Shown here in pieces: positions 1 to 13,966 of a DNA stretch of 64,000 nt. The notes beneath the pieces were generated by a model. The model had not been told where the DNA came from. It was given only the letters and a program-made list of their open reading frames with translations, and did not search any database. The stretch is taken from contig CAJVPJ010000004.1 of assembly GCA_910592205.1 (NCBI GenBank), positions 39,054-103,053 of the forward strand, read 5' to 3'. Source of the DNA: Paraglomus occultum. Taxonomy: Eukaryota > Glomeromycota > Glomeromycetes > Paraglomerales > Paraglomeraceae. Made by a program: the position numbers and the translations under genes. Positions within the stretch are counted from its first letter, which is position 1; each line of letters opens with the position of its first letter.

Positions 1-2162
1 GATAATTTGAAAAAAGTTTGGCAGACCTAAATGGCCAAAACTTGAACAAGCTCTTAGTCTTGGGTTGATAATGCGATCAACGCAAAACAGGATACTATTG
101 GCAGTTTTTTAAAAGAGAAGTAGACTGTTTGCAATCAAGCTGTCAATTAACAATCTTCGTTCATCGGAAGGGTGGTTAACAAGCTTTAAACATCACCATG
201 ATAATGGGCTCCGTCAATTAAAAAACTGAGAGAGCACCATCACTTCGGAATGATGATGCAACTCCTTTTGGAGCCTTCACGCGTTCTGTTCGTACTACAT
301 TATCAGGTTACGAAAAAACAAATTTTGAGTTACACTTTCTTGTGCAGTAAATTTGCTAGGAGCGGAGAGGACGAAACCGAGTTTTATTTACCAATATCAG
401 AGACCGTAATCAATGAGAATGTTAAATATTGATAATTTTCAGTTTATTATTGCTGACATCTTGTAAGTGAGTATTTTTAATGAAATTTTTCTTATGCTTG
501 ATAAAAACATGAACAAGCAAGGTAGAAAAATACTGTTGCTAATAGATAATGCATAACTTCATTCAGGCGTCCGACATCCCATTTACAAAATCAAGACACA
601 GACTTACTATTCTTCATCTCAATTGCAACACGAACCATTTTCTCTTTCCCATTCATTTGGTAACTCGTCTCTCAATTCTTTCCTAATAGGTTCCTTGGTT
701 GGAACTATAAGACAGTCAAGTACTTTTCGACCCGATAATGGAGAACCTCAGTCGTTTCCTTGGCCATATGCTTTAAGTCACCATCTTGTCAAAAAATCTA
801 ACATTTTGTCAAAAAGATGATTATTTAAATTTCACGGTAAGTGTCCCGTTCCTGTGTACGGTTTGTATAGCACTTTGATTCTCATATTTATGGTGAGTAC
901 TATAATTGTTGCGAGCGGTTGTAGTAGTGGGTACCACGCCGATACTCCCAGCTTCGATGAACGGTGCGGATAAACAAGTGTTACAATTCGCAATATGTAG
1001 TTAAGTTGCTGCCTTACTTGAGAGAATATATCGCATTATTACTGATAGACAGAACACAAAAATGATATCTGTAAAATCCCGACACATAGAGCATTCCAAC
1101 TGTATTAAGATCTCATTATCATCACTCAAACAAGCACATCATTGCGTTAAATATCCGATCGTCGTGTTGAACTGCCGCCGGAGAGACGATTACATGATTT
1201 AATCATTAATGAAGTATTACGATATTATGCGCTAAATATTTGTCCCAGCAAAGGAAAACGCACACCGCCATCCGTATGACCGTGCGGTCTTCGATGAAAT
1301 TGTAAATGTGTAATTGCCATGGCATTTTTTTATCGTAAAGCATCTTATTCTGAACGGTTGGCTGCCGAATAGAAAGTTCTCCGTCGAGAGTTTGACAATT
1401 ACTAACAGGCAAATAACGCCCCAACAACTAGCCATTTCGGGCGTGTCCGAAATCGCGTAACCTGTGAGCACACGAATTTTGATAGATTATTGGTTGGAAT
1501 TTAGTAGCACAGCATTGATCTACAGATTGTATGTGTGATTTACAGATTCCGACTCTAGCGCCATGCTCTGGTGCAAAAAAAAAAAAACGACTTTGCGACA
1601 GAGATCAGTCAATAAATTTGAATATCATTGTATGGGTAATAGTGTTACAGTTAATTTGTTATAAATAACAGAAAGATTTTCTCCCCTTTCAACCCTTCGC
1701 TGAATGTCTACCAACAATTGGACTATGGAACTAATTAGACATGTGGAAACTGAAGTGGACGACTTAAGATTGTGGAAGAGATTCGTTACAAATTAGAAAA
1801 CGACCGCCGCTAGGTCAAATTGAGGAACTAGAGGAAAAAATTTAAAGCAAGAATAAGTGTATTGGAGTATTATTAAAAACCGAAACCAATCGCGAATATG
1901 TCAATAAGTGAGAACAGACACTTTCTGCTCACACATTTCACGAATTAAATATTTCAATAAATTATAGGAAACAATAAAACTCCTATTGTAATAATAAAAG
2001 TTATAACAATAAGGTAAGAGAAATTTCCCGTGGAAATGACCGTGTATTTTACTTCTTCAATAGGTTGCACCGATTCTTACGTGTGAACACCAATGTGACA
2101 TTGAGGAACGAATATCATGGCTGTAACGAGTGGAAGACAACGTATTATCACGTGGCGTTTAC
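1..2162. other. gene-poor AT-rich sequence
   Basis: I see no supportable gene, RNA gene or repeat here. The open frames are short, overlap on both strands and lack codon structure or recognisable motifs. A moderately GC-richer patch near 1150-1470 gives frames of 73 and 79 residues on the minus strand, which I treat as chance. Confidence 0.5.
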
Positions 2163-2310
2163 TATACAGGTGATTCGGTTTAACCGACTATACCAAATTT
2201 CATTAATTAGAAACTTTATCTAGTTAAACAATTTTCTGAACCGGTCTTTGGCTAAACCGGCCAAAAACCAGCAAACGAGCCCGCTGGTTTAAACAAGTTT
2301 TACCTGTATA
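2163..2310. mobile_element. MITE-like element with imperfect terminal inverted repeats
   Basis: The segment begins TATACAGGT and ends ACCTGTATA, an exact 9-bp inverted match, followed inwards by related AT-rich sequence containing GGTTTAA on one side and its complement TTAAACC on the other. It has no coding capacity and is about 148 bp long, as expected of a non-autonomous DNA element inserted at a TA-type target. A piece around 61725-61812 shares the CTTTGGC core and the GTTTAAAC-type end, which suggests a dispersed family. Confidence 0.5.
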
Positions 2311-3537
2311 AATCTGTATGCGTATATACAGCGATAAGTGTATATTTATTCTTGCGTATAGTAATTATATCAGCGTGAGTTACAAAATTTTCAATTGTTT
2401 GTATATACGAACTAATGTAAGCCATTGTTTAACTTTGGATCTCATACAATATGTTACCATGCTTCTGGTTCGTTTTTTGTTTTTTCTGTGTCATCAGCCA
2501 TGAGGAAAAAATAAATGCTAAGTACCGACTATTTATTATAAAGCCCTGTAAACTTCTGCAAGGCGGCAATTTTTCATGTTTTGTTTGTTTGATTTATAAG
2601 GCGCTTGACAAAACAAATCGTTATCTGGGGATTCTGAAACATCGACAATTTACAAGGTACTGGTTAATGTGTAACAATTTATTACTGTAGTTCTATTGAC
2701 CGTTGTTCTATCTAAAAAGATTGCATTAAATTTATCAGGCGTACATGTGATTGGCCATTAATTATCATATTGGACTACGTAAGTATTCCATCTAATGAAA
2801 AATCAAATTAAAAATCCCGTAATTACACTAGTTAGTTACAATAACAGGATTTTTTAAACCATCATGGTTTGTCGCGCATGAAGTAGGTATTCAAAAACAC
2901 ATTCTGATAAACCTTTAGCTCAAAAAGTGCCCTAATATATACTGTGAATTGTCAACTGAGGACATTCCATGATTATATACGATGATAGTAAGAGATTTGC
3001 GTTATTTGCACATGAGCTTATATTTGAGCTCTAAAAAACAAATCGATAACGGTAATGAATATTTTTCTTTTGGTCATCTGCAAGTCTAGCATAAAGCCAC
3101 AACTTAAAGATTTCTTTAAGGTATATCAGTAAGGTTTCCTGTACGTTTCAAATAATCGACATTCTATCTGTGTATCATGATCTCACCTTGACAAAATTAA
3201 ACTTTATTTCTTAGAAACATAGGGAAAATACTTGCGGTGTGAAGGTTCGCGCAAATCGAGCTTACATTTAGTTTCATAGTTGTGTGATCGATCGGTACCT
3301 CAACCGGAGATTGATCAATGACTCATATTGAATCTTAACTGCCTGAACAATAGCCAATTCAAGCTTATATTATATCAATAAGGCTATTACTAGCCATAAC
3401 AAAATACATACTTACTCATATTATATGCCAAGTTGTTTGCATTTATCATATACACTATATCATATTGTTAGCTATTGGATGCTTATGCATCTATATGATA
3501 TAATCTGTGGATTAGAAAAATGGATCAAATCAGTATG
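2311..3537. other. intergenic sequence downstream of the HMG gene
   Basis: The sequence is AT-rich with only short shadow frames. I see no gene or structured repeat. Confidence 0.5.
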
Positions 3538-4478
3538 CTATGCGTCATGACAGCAAGCGGTGTCAACAAAAATTTTTTCAAAGAACGCACTGGTACTTAG
3601 ATAGTTATTTTCTGTTGCGATTATAAGGTATTCAAATTCTGCAAATAATGGATCTTCTGGGTTAAAAAAATCTTGCATTACCACAGCGTTGGTATCGTTG
3701 ATGTCAGCGGGATTTGCCGCGCATATAAATGAACCTTCTTGATCTATATAATCTTTAGTTGATAAATGTAATTCTAATTTGGTAACATCAAAATTAACGG
3801 CCCGATACATACCCATATCTTGTAACGAAAATTCCCACGGCGAAAAAAAATTCTGATAGTTAACAAAATCTTGTTGATAAAAGTTTAATGCGTCTGTTGG
3901 TACATATATAATCGCTCGTTAACAAATTGTCATTTGCAGATTTTTAATAAGCCTTCTTAATGATTATATGACGTCCTACCTGTACTGTGTTCTGGGACCG
4001 CATCGTTGAGAGATGCATACTCAGAAAAATTTTCAGAACACGTAGCGAAGGCGCTGGTTTCTTCATCGGCGCATGATTGATTTTGATTATGCAAAATCCG
4101 TTTGCACCATTGATCCAAAATAAAGTTTTTAGACTTTAAAAGCGTTTTCGTATCCATATTAAGGGTCTGGTATAAAGTTTTCAAGTCATGGCCGACCGAA
4201 CGCCACGACTTTAACGCCAAATTTTGTACTTCATATGGCCTGTAAGGCTCATCTTTTAGGCCCGTAACCAGCGTTCTGTGGAAAATTCGAAAAGCCGTGT
4301 AAGCGGTTCCTTTACATTCCTCTATGATTTGTTCCGGCGTGGGTATTTCCATGATTTTTTGCCGTCCACTTGGCAGTTTAAGGATGATGGCTTTGCCATC
4401 AACCGAGAGAGTAGCATTGATATTAGTCTGGGAATAACAAGGAAATCGAATTTTACGGTACGAGCGTATGTGGGGCAT
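3538..4478 (-). CDS. divergent MATA_HMG-type HMG-box protein
   Basis: This is a two-exon gene: exon 1 is 4478-3980, a GT-AG intron lies at 3979-3894 (86 nt, donor GTAGGA, acceptor CAACAG), and exon 2 is 3893-3538. The phases join (ACA G / AC GCA), giving 284 residues. Residues about 46-118 resemble a fungal mating-type HMG box: a PTPEQ lead, an aromatic first helix (AYTAFRIFHR), then VQNLALKSWRSVG with the hallmark Trp at 92, followed by a third helix (LKTLYQTL). The basic N-terminal arm and the acidic, aromatic C-terminal half match nothing I recognise. Such proteins bind DNA in the nucleus, and large MATA_HMG families are known in arbuscular mycorrhizal fungi. The domain is divergent, so the family call is moderate; the gene structure is more secure. 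Confidence 0.62.
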
Positions 4479-7400
4479 GTTGTGATAACGGGCCTAAATC
4501 AAAATGTGTGCTGGGTTGGAGATGACAGTGTTGATTCTGCATATATATATGTGTTTGCGTGTGTATTATGTGCGTATATTCTATTCATAGATTAGTAAGA
4601 GTTATAGCATAAACAAAATAAATCATACATTTGGGTTTATTCAGTGTGTATATATTTAAGTAATATAGTTTATAATAATACTGGTAACTAAATGCATTTT
4701 AATATTGACAGAACCGGTTGTACTGGTGCAAACATATCCTTTAATGGCGTTTAGAATAATAACGAGCGTAGTACTCAATTTGTTTTGCATTATCTCTTTC
4801 TTGTGCATAAACATTTCTTATACTCCTTTTTGATGTAAGTAACCTTGACTTATACTGTGTCTTCGTTTTTTAAAATAGAATCTGAATACGTATACTAATA
4901 ATTGACGTTTGTAACGTTGTCGATGACACAACGGCAAAGTTTAATTGATTTTTAATTCATTCTTCTTGGCGCGGTATGATTCCGTGGTTTCCTGCATTTT
5001 GGATCTTTACTATTTTGTAGCTCTTAACCAAGGGGGAGACTTTCAATGACGAGAAAGGAAAGATTTTCGACAGGTTTGCAGATCTTTGCCTTGCAAAAAG
5101 TTTATTAAATCTGGTGCCATTCATCATTGTGTCACTAACATCAGCCATACTGACTGATAACAATAACCGATAACAATACAAGCCATTTCATCCATCATAG
5201 ACGCCTACCAATTCTTGATATGTGTACGCATTGCCATACAACATGCAAAGCATTAGAAAATAGACCCGTTATCCAAAATGATATCTTTTTCATTTAAATA
5301 GAATTGCTTAAATTAATTATTATACGGCGCAATCTAAGATGGGTGTGAATATAAAGCTAATAATACGTATAGTTTACTGGTCATATTAATGTTTAATTTG
5401 CGGTTTATAGCAGCGTCACATGTATGCAAATAATAAATAGGGATCCTGACGATTATTAAATAATCCCAAATTCTGGCGCTCCTTGTGATAATTCCCAAAA
5501 TATTCACAGCCCAGTCGATCTATCCGATTATATTACAGTAAACATACAGATATTGATAAGGAATTTTGAATTATTAATATTAGATCGGTCCCTCCCTTTG
5601 AGTACCCGGTTATATATTACTCAATTCTCTGTTATAAATTCGGGTGTTCGAATACTGATAATGCATGTTTTCGGGTTGGGGACCGACCAACAATGTCACT
5701 CTGATAACATTGTTTTTGTCGGCCTAAAAGCCCCAATAACATACTATCATTAGCAAAGACCGAACGAGTTGTGTTCGTCATTCCTTCATCAACGAACGTT
5801 ACATACATATCATAGTTTACTTTCACGTCATACCACTTTCCTGTTAAACACGCACAAAGACCATACAGAATAAGACGGTCTATTATTCAGGGTTAAACGA
5901 AAGACAACTTTTCCATTGTTTCTTCTATTCCAACCACGGTTGCACCAATAATTACTTGCATGTACAAGTCATAAGCTCTAGAATAAGAATTGTCTCGTCT
6001 TCATGTGAGCGCAATGTGTTACCCACCATAGGAGTTTGAGCTCTTCCACTATGCCGTTTACACTTTTGGATTTGTTCTTCCGCGCAAAATGTGTTGCGTT
6101 CATCATTCTTTAGAATTTGTACAGTTCGTGTAACTATCGCCATGTAGATATTTCACGTGATAAACAAGAAAGCTAGTGGGAGTCAGCGAAGCTGAGAACA
6201 CATTTTGGCGAGTCTTTCTTTATTATTTTTTCTTATGGATATGGATTTTTCCGGTTTTTGTTTCGTTAAGATAAGAATGGTTGCACCAATGTCTTATCTT
6301 TTCAACAATCTGCAGGTCCATGCTTTCTTTGTTAAAGTCGCAGATATTATTAATGTCATTACTTTTAAAAGCCACATGCTTGTTTACCATTGTTTTCATT
6401 AGATCTCGAATTTTTCCATACTGATTGATTATTAAATCATTATCTAAACAATCGTTTGAGCTTCAGCTTCATTATGTAATCATCATATACGCTTCTCACT
6501 GTAAATACGTTTTGTTTGTACCACATATCTATGTTCTGTTCACATTGACCACCATGTGATCGACACTTGAAGATAGCTCACGCGCAGTAACTTTTCCCCA
6601 TAAGTCCTGAACCGAGTTAATGCAAAATGAAGAGTAAACCAGTCACTCACGAACAAGACGCCCTCAAAACAAAGTAGTTAGAGCCCATCTTTGAGCGATG
6701 GTGACTTTGTAATCTGGTCTTAACGAAACACTATTACAATATCATGCTCTGCAGGTATTTCATAATAATAATGGCGGGGTCAGTAAGTCAATTTTGGTGT
6801 TCATTGAAAAAGTTGCTATTATCTTTTATACATTAAATTACTTTTATTAGAGTATTACACAAAGGTCCTCCACTCGCGTTGATTACGCTCGACAGTCGGA
6901 TTATGTACGAAATACTATTCGCTGAGATATCCCTAATTGTTTATGTAACCAAGCAAACTTGCAGGATTTGTCTCTCATGAATAATTAATTTCTTTGGGAA
7001 ACTCCCCAACTTTCTGAGAACTCTCAACTATTGTTTACACTTATGGTAAGGCAGTGCATGTGCTCACTCCAATATGGTCAAGTTAAACTTTGAGATGAGA
7101 AGTTTTGATCACACATGAAGGTATATCATCCGCCTAGTGTCCAAAGATGTTGGGTACCAATGGTCGATGAAAGTGGGGTCGTTCATCATCGACCCCTTAT
7201 CACCAATCAAAAAATCAAACCTGCAATAACTAACATAATATTTGCATATTTCTTGCATATACGTACGCTTTCGATCGGAATAGCAGGTCAGATCTGTAGG
7301 CAAATTCTTACGATAACATGAGTATGCAGGATTATGAACATTGGCGTACAAACTGCCGAATTTGCGTACCTACATGATGTCGCCTATCCCGATTTGGTAA

Positions 7401-10248
7401 ACAATAGTAGCACGTCATCCTGGATCGAGACGGCGGATCGCAAATATAGTATACAGATGAATAAAAATCTAGCCCGTTGGTGTTACCGATATGGGGGTCA
7501 CTTAAGGGGTGAGCATATTTTTGCCGTCAGTTACTGAAAGAGGAAAGAAAGAAATAATACAATTCACTAAAGCAACGTTGAGGCGTAGAGCAATAGAGGC
7601 TTCTTCATGTCATTATGTAATAAACGTTATTGGTTTTCGTTTCCCTATCCCAAAAGCCACAATTTTAATAAGCAGTAGTGATATTGCATCGGGTTTAGAG
7701 GATGACTGACACATATATTAACATGACTTTGCAACATTAATGTTCAATGCTGTTAAAGGGTCAATGAGCGGTTTTAGTAGTCATAAATACAGAGTAAGCA
7801 GCTGTCAGTTTTTCGACTTTGATGTTGATGTTAATACAAGCGCTACACTATTAGATTTGACATAAATACCACTTTATACAAACTTGGGTGAATACAACAA
7901 ATATTTTGTCGAGTCTGTGGAGGCTGAGTGTATTCTGACAGCGAGGCCACCCTTTACGATAAAGGAAGACTAATCATATCCTTCTTTGACTGGGGAACGC
8001 TCACGCTTATAACAAAACTCGGAACCCGACATCCGACGATACCCATCAACCTGGCGCTGCTTTAGCGTAGACAATAAGAGATATTCGTTATTCTATAACT
8101 ATGCTAACGAAAGAATTCGATTCTATCTGCACATGTCGAATAATATTGGCTAAATGTACTGATGAGCAGAAAGCCAGGTATGCACAGCTTTCCCATTACA
8201 GACCACCCTCTTCATGTTAACCGGGAATTTATGTGTTTGGCTTATAAATACATAACAGGGGTACTCATGAATTTATACATATAATCAGCTAGTTTTAACG
8301 ATCAGTCGATTTTCTAATTATTAACAAGAAGTTTTCGACTATGATAATATGATGTCTTTATAATGTTACCCGAATGCAAATATGACATTAACTATATGCA
8401 GAATCAAACTTGGGTAACGACGGCGTTTCTCTCGTCTACGGACCATTGATAGCAAAGTTGATTATTTCGGGAATTCAGATCAATTTAATGGGCACCCAGG
8501 CAAGCAACGAAAACTTAATGGAATATAAGTACTCCGTTCGTTATGTAAGAATTTCTTGCTGTATCGAGTTCATCCTCGTTTCATCTTATGTTGTAGTTTA
8601 AACGTTCTCGCAAATAACGAAAAAGGATAACGTGGCTACGTTTTCGGCGCAACAAGTTTCTACTGATAAATTTAGCTTGTTCGTTAACAGTTTTAATACA
8701 TGATCGACGCTAATAATGACGACAACAATGATAATAATAACGATCACAATTGCAACAATCACAATCGCAACAACAACAATGTCAGCAACAACAGCAATGT
8801 CAATATTTTGCGGTAAATACCAGTGGGAAGAAATTAGATGGCCTTTTTTTATGAAAGGACTTCCATTTTTTGCTTTACAATTATTCGTGGTCAGATAACT
8901 GGATGGAATCTGGTACTGGCATTTTCTGCTTACTATTGATGTTGCCTTTTATTAGTTAGCGCGAGCAGTGATACTAATACTTGTTCAAACTTTGGCTTTT
9001 GTAGTTTCATTCCGATTGGCCGTATCAATTATTTTTCAGGTCCAGGCTTTCGAACATATTCCGGTATAGGTTTGCATTACGAATTAGGCTTTGTGTAGCG
9101 ATGTAGCTGTAATTACAACCAATGATGTTTTTTTGAACGGGGATTTTGAACTCGTGCTTGATCAGGGTTACTCTCCAATTATTTGAAACAACTAATGTCA
9201 AACTAACGAGGCCATCTTTCACTTTGTAGCAAACTTTAGTTTTTAGCTATTAAGATGATGTTACTCCATGTATGTACTGTAATCAAATTGTTGATCTGAA
9301 CTTTAATATATCGGAACTGATATTTTCTATACTTTCCTTGTGTTCTACTATTACAGGCGAGACTGAGTCATAAGAGTACTTCTTCTGGACTTATGTGTGT
9401 ATGAATCGTTCAAGATATACTCCTCAGCCTGGTTTATCTACTTAGTCTAATAGAATCCTGAAACCCGGGTTTTATAATATTTACTATTGTCAGAATTGTG
9501 TTACTGTTTGTCAAGTGTTATGATGCATAAATCAAGTCATTGCACGGTATACTACCTCGCAGTCTAGTCGCCAATTTGTCTGCAGGTTTTGGGAACTGGG
9601 TTACTTTGTTCCTTCTCTCGCAAATACTGAGGGATATTATAACAAGTCCCGAGTTTTCATCTGCGTTTTCACCAAAAAGGAAAGAGAATTACATTTCCAA
9701 GTTTGAATGATGTGGAGGAATTAGTCCTTACCTATATATGAAAATGGAGCTGTTAAATGCATATTTCCGGTAAATTTAATAATATTAGATCCTGATCATC
9801 ATCATCTTAGGAACAGTTGATAATTCCACGAAAACAAAAACAAAGTCACATTCTGATCAGGTTTATTATACTAACGTTTGCGAAGGAAACTTACCACAAT
9901 ACAAGATGAGCAGTCATTAAAAGTTAAAGCAAAAAAGATATTTAACATTCTTATGTAATAGTAGCCCAACTTGCATTGTATCACAATAAAAACAATGTCC
10001 AAATCACCTGATCAAAACCCTATTCAACCCATCTCTCCCCAACGAACTTTGCCAATTCCGGTCTCCCAATTAACAAAGTAAGTTTTTCTTAAGATACTTG
10101 CAAATTATTCCAACGTTTCCACCCTTCTCTGCATATAAGTTTTCAATTAACAAATTCTCTTCTCCTGTTATAATAACTTTACATTTTGATACAAAATACC
10201 ACGTCCCTTGTTCTGCGCCCCAACACCAATCTTATCAATTTCACAATC
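4479..10248. other. long gene-poor region
   Basis: No gene can be supported in this 5.8-kb stretch. It holds a short hairpin (GGGGTCG at 7175-7181 with CGACCCC at 7190-7196) and a CAA/ATA-rich simple-sequence tract at 8716-8800. Slightly coding-like frames at about 7334-7537 and 7960-8140 on the plus strand carry no motif and may be very old gene or transposon remains. Confidence 0.45.
8716..8800. repeat. degenerate trinucleotide-rich tract
   Basis: Runs of ACAACA, ATAATA and imperfect ACAATC/GCAACA units give a low-complexity purine-biased strand. Translated, it reads as Thr/Ile repeats with no other coding support, so it is best regarded as a microsatellite. Confidence 0.55.
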
Positions 10249-13070
10249 ATGAAGAGAAAACCAAAACGCCGCCTATCCATAACGGACTCACACGCCTCTT
10301 CTAGCACTTCTACTTGTACGCGCCCAATTGCCAGTAACATTAGCTCTTCTTCTCGGCCTCTTCACAAACGTTTTCGAGGACACGCCACACGAGGTACACC
10401 AGTGCATGCCTCATTCGTAAGTGATCCTGTGTGTACAGATCATTCAGAAACATTTGACGACAACAACGACGACTCAGAAGTTTATCGAAAGTATAGAAAC
10501 AGCATGAATGACACTGTCAGTGGATCTTGTGGAAATGAGAAAGAGAATAAAGAAAATGAAGAACGAGTGGAAAATAAAGAATGTGGGGAAAATGAGAAGG
10601 ATGGGGAGAATACAAAAGATCTTGATAAGGAATTGTATAAAGAGAATGGAGTAGGGAAAGAGAGAGAGAAAGTGAAAGAGAATGAAAATGAAAACGATAA
10701 AAAAGAAAAAGGTAAAGGTAAAGAGAAAGGCAAAGATAAGGATAGAGACAAAGAAAGAGTCAAAGAGAAAGGTAAAGATGCGAAAATCCGAGGTAGAGAT
10801 CGCGAAAGAGAAGCAACACAAGATCGAAGCGAGAAGATAGAGTTGCGGGCTGCGCTGGAGGAAATATTGGAATTGAAAAATGAGATTAAAAGATTACAAG
10901 CAGAAGTATCGTTCAAAGATCAAGTGATCGAAAGCTTACACGCTCAAAGCAAGAAGTCTAAACCCGGTACGAGTTGGTTGATGGGAGCATTTTAGATTGA
11001 AAGAAGAGTGTGTTGACCAACTGTAAATTTTTTACTTGACCTTATTACAGGTTTGACGTGTGTAATTTGTGTTGAGTATATGAGTAATCCGTGCACAATA
11101 TCTTGTGGGCATACATTCTGTTACGACTGTTTACACGATTGGGTATGTTATTGACAATAACTCTTGGGCGTTTTGTCTCATTAATCTTCTTTTCCTTTTG
11201 TCGTATTTACACAACTTTTGGATCCTTTTGGAACTTAGCTAAAAATCCGACGTGAATGTCCAACCTGCAGGAAGAAAATATCTCAACGCCCTACACTTTC
11301 TTTCGTCGTAAAAGAACAAGTAGAAACTTACGTTGAGCAATTGGCTCCTGATGAACGCGAATCGGCTAAGGCTCGTCTACGTGACAAAGAGGCTTCTCTG
11401 AAAGAACAGAGTGATCCCTGGCGTGAGGTGTTTGGAACTCACTCAACAGCAATTATTGTGGACGATGCTGATGGAGTAAGGTTCGTATGGTATTGGGGAC
11501 TTCACTTTCCACTTTCGCTATGATAGCATAGAAATATGAATGAAAGTATTAAGCATATGAAGAGATCGTTTTGAGTAAAAGACGTCATTTCATAGATGTA
11601 AATTATTAATAACGGATGAGGCTAATGAGTTGTATCAAAGATTATTCACTCTTCTATTAGTCAATTATCAGAGGCTGTTTTATGTTGACATCTCACAATA
11701 ATCATTCACAATTAACTGACTGTCTCTGACTTAAATTCGTAGACGATGTTCAAGGTGCGCTTGGGAAGGCAAGTTTCTCTGTGACTGGATTAGGGTGACG
11801 GGAATGTTTAAGATTGGGAGGGCAATTTGATAGTGTAATTTATTGTTGACCGTTATCGGAATTTAGATACCTTACGTCCATTTTTGAACGTGCATTTTAT
11901 TCCTATTGTTTCCTAGTCACCCTTTTCAAGTTTTTCGTTTTAATCATAGTTATTTCAAGCACCTTAGTCTCTTAGCATAAATTTGATAATACTAACGAGT
12001 TTTAAATTATCCTATACCATCCGCGATCTCAACGTTCTCCAGTAATCGGTGATGTATGTGTACACTGTGGGGTTGACTACCGTGAGCGCCCATACCGATT
12101 AGATGAAAGCGACCATGACCTAGGCCTTGACAGTGATGAATTCGATGATGACGACGATGATAGCGACGGACATCTCTTATACTTCTATGAAAGAAATTCC
12201 TTCAGCGGTGGACGGGACATCGACTCCTATTCGGAGAACGACAGCATCCCGGGTGTCTCATCATCCCGGGAATCGGATCCATATGATACAGATTCGACGG
12301 ATCGATCGTCCGGTCCGCATAGTTTCATACAGCAGCAATTTCGGACAATGTGGAATCAGGAGACACAGATAGAGCCTATATATACATCCCCGCAAAGCTC
12401 AAACAGACATCGTCGTTTGCCTTTAGCAACGTCAAGGAATTCGTCCAGGCGTCAAGATAACGAGAATACCCCTCGTGGGAGCGAATCGTCTGATGGATAC
12501 CACCCGTCTTCGTTGACAGTGTCAGATGAAGACGAAGAGGAGGAAACTGAAGAGCATGGACGTAAATCTGCTCGTTACCCACTTCGATCAAGGAATTATT
12601 CTATTATTTCAGATGATACTTCAGACGCACCTTGCACTCATCTACCTCTTTCTCAAGGCACACAATATCGTTTAAGATCTCCGATACTAGCAGCAACTAC
12701 TCGCGGATCGCTGGGATCATCGTCGAGATCACGCAACCATGCGCGTGAGACTGTTGAAGATGACGACGACGACGATGACGACGACGACGACTCTGAAATT
12801 TCTTTCCGTAGTCACGATGACATACATTCTGATGATTTGGAATCGGATGATGCAGACGATGATACCTCTTCCAATTCTTCGGATGACGATATTAGCTATG
12901 AAAGCGAGCAACGCTCGTTGTCCACTCCGGTCAGTGACGATGCAGAAGATTTTGGTGTACATAACAATCGTCAAGTACGCAGTATTGTCGCAAGACAATT
13001 TCGGCCATATTTAAGCGGAGAAAGGTATGCATCCGATACTCGAAGCAATAGATGGATGACAAGAGGATAA
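10249..13070 (+). CDS. RING-type E3 ubiquitin ligase-like protein with zinc ribbon
   Basis: The five exons are 10249-10966, 11051-11142, 11239-11480, 11743-11768 and 12043-13070, giving 701 residues with every junction in phase. The start is the first ATG in frame (MKRKPKRRL, a basic possible nuclear signal). The order is: a Ser-rich leader, a long Lys/Glu coiled region (about 110-235), a C3HC4 RING at about 243-280 (CVIC, then CGHTFCYDC, then CPTC), and a second two-CxxC zinc ribbon (CSRC at 353-356, CVHC at 365-368). A long Asp/Ser-rich acidic tail follows, with a (GAC/GAT)n run. RING domains recruit E2 enzymes, so ubiquitin-ligase activity is inferred. Exon 4 is only 26 nt and is followed by an apparent GC-AG intron (AAG|GCAAGT). 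I do not recognise an orthologue. Confidence 0.85.
12757..12793 (+). repeat. (GAY)n acidic-codon repeat inside the RING gene
   Basis: A run of GAC/GAT/GAA codons encodes a continuous Asp/Glu stretch in the last exon of the RING-finger gene. It is a coding microsatellite and likely to vary in length between isolates. Confidence 0.6.
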
Positions 13071-13966
13071 GCGTGGGAATAGACGAAGTGGAATATGGGA
13101 CGTGTTACAACACGTATATAACGATGACGTGTATGGGCGTGCCGCATGCACGTTCTTGCCGACATGAATAACCAATTGAAGACCATGTTGACGGGATATC
13201 CTGTATCTCGAACTTTTCATTCCCTCAGGACATTGGAATGGTGTTATGTGGCCTTACTCGGAATTTACAGATATAGAGTCAGTTCTGATCAAACAAACTA
13301 TCTATGACACTTTAAAAAAAAATAGATGATAATATTGATTTATGATAATGATAAGATGATGGTGATGATAAGATAGTTATAAGATAATTACAAGATAACA
13401 AAGAAAGAAGAATGAGGCAGCGACGTGTTACGCGTTTGTCTGTGGAAGAACACAACTTATAGATAGTTTGCTATTTATAGCATAGGGAAGTTTGATTTTA
13501 TTGGTTACAATAATCAGCATTAAGAAGGAATTTAATAAACTTATGAACAAGCAGTATTAATTGAAGCTTCCGCTCAAAAATATCGATTTACCTCAGAGAG
13601 CATGCAATGCAGACCAAACGAAATAGACGAAATAGTACTCCAGAGAATTAAGGTCATTACTAACGCCACAAATTGACACGTTTTAAATAAAACACAAGTC
13701 ACAAATTAAATTTAAGTAGCGACACACTTCATACTAGTTCAATTTGTCATAGTTTGAGTGATCGCAATGTTATAGCTGTAATTACGCATCATTAGGTCTA
13801 CAAGCATGTCGTGAATTCGATTATTCAATTTCCCACATAACGCGACATAATATGGCAACATTCGTCTTAGTAATTAAATAATAATAATAATTATTATTAT
13901 TAAAATCAATACGACCACACAAATAGCACATATGTTCTACCGATACAGCCAACGCCTGTCGTTATT

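Noticed and set aside
10474-10916. Two long minus-strand open frames (115 and 144 residues) rich in Phe, Ser and Leu
   Set aside because: They are the antisense of the Lys/Glu coiled region of the RING gene; purine-rich coding strands give open antisense frames.
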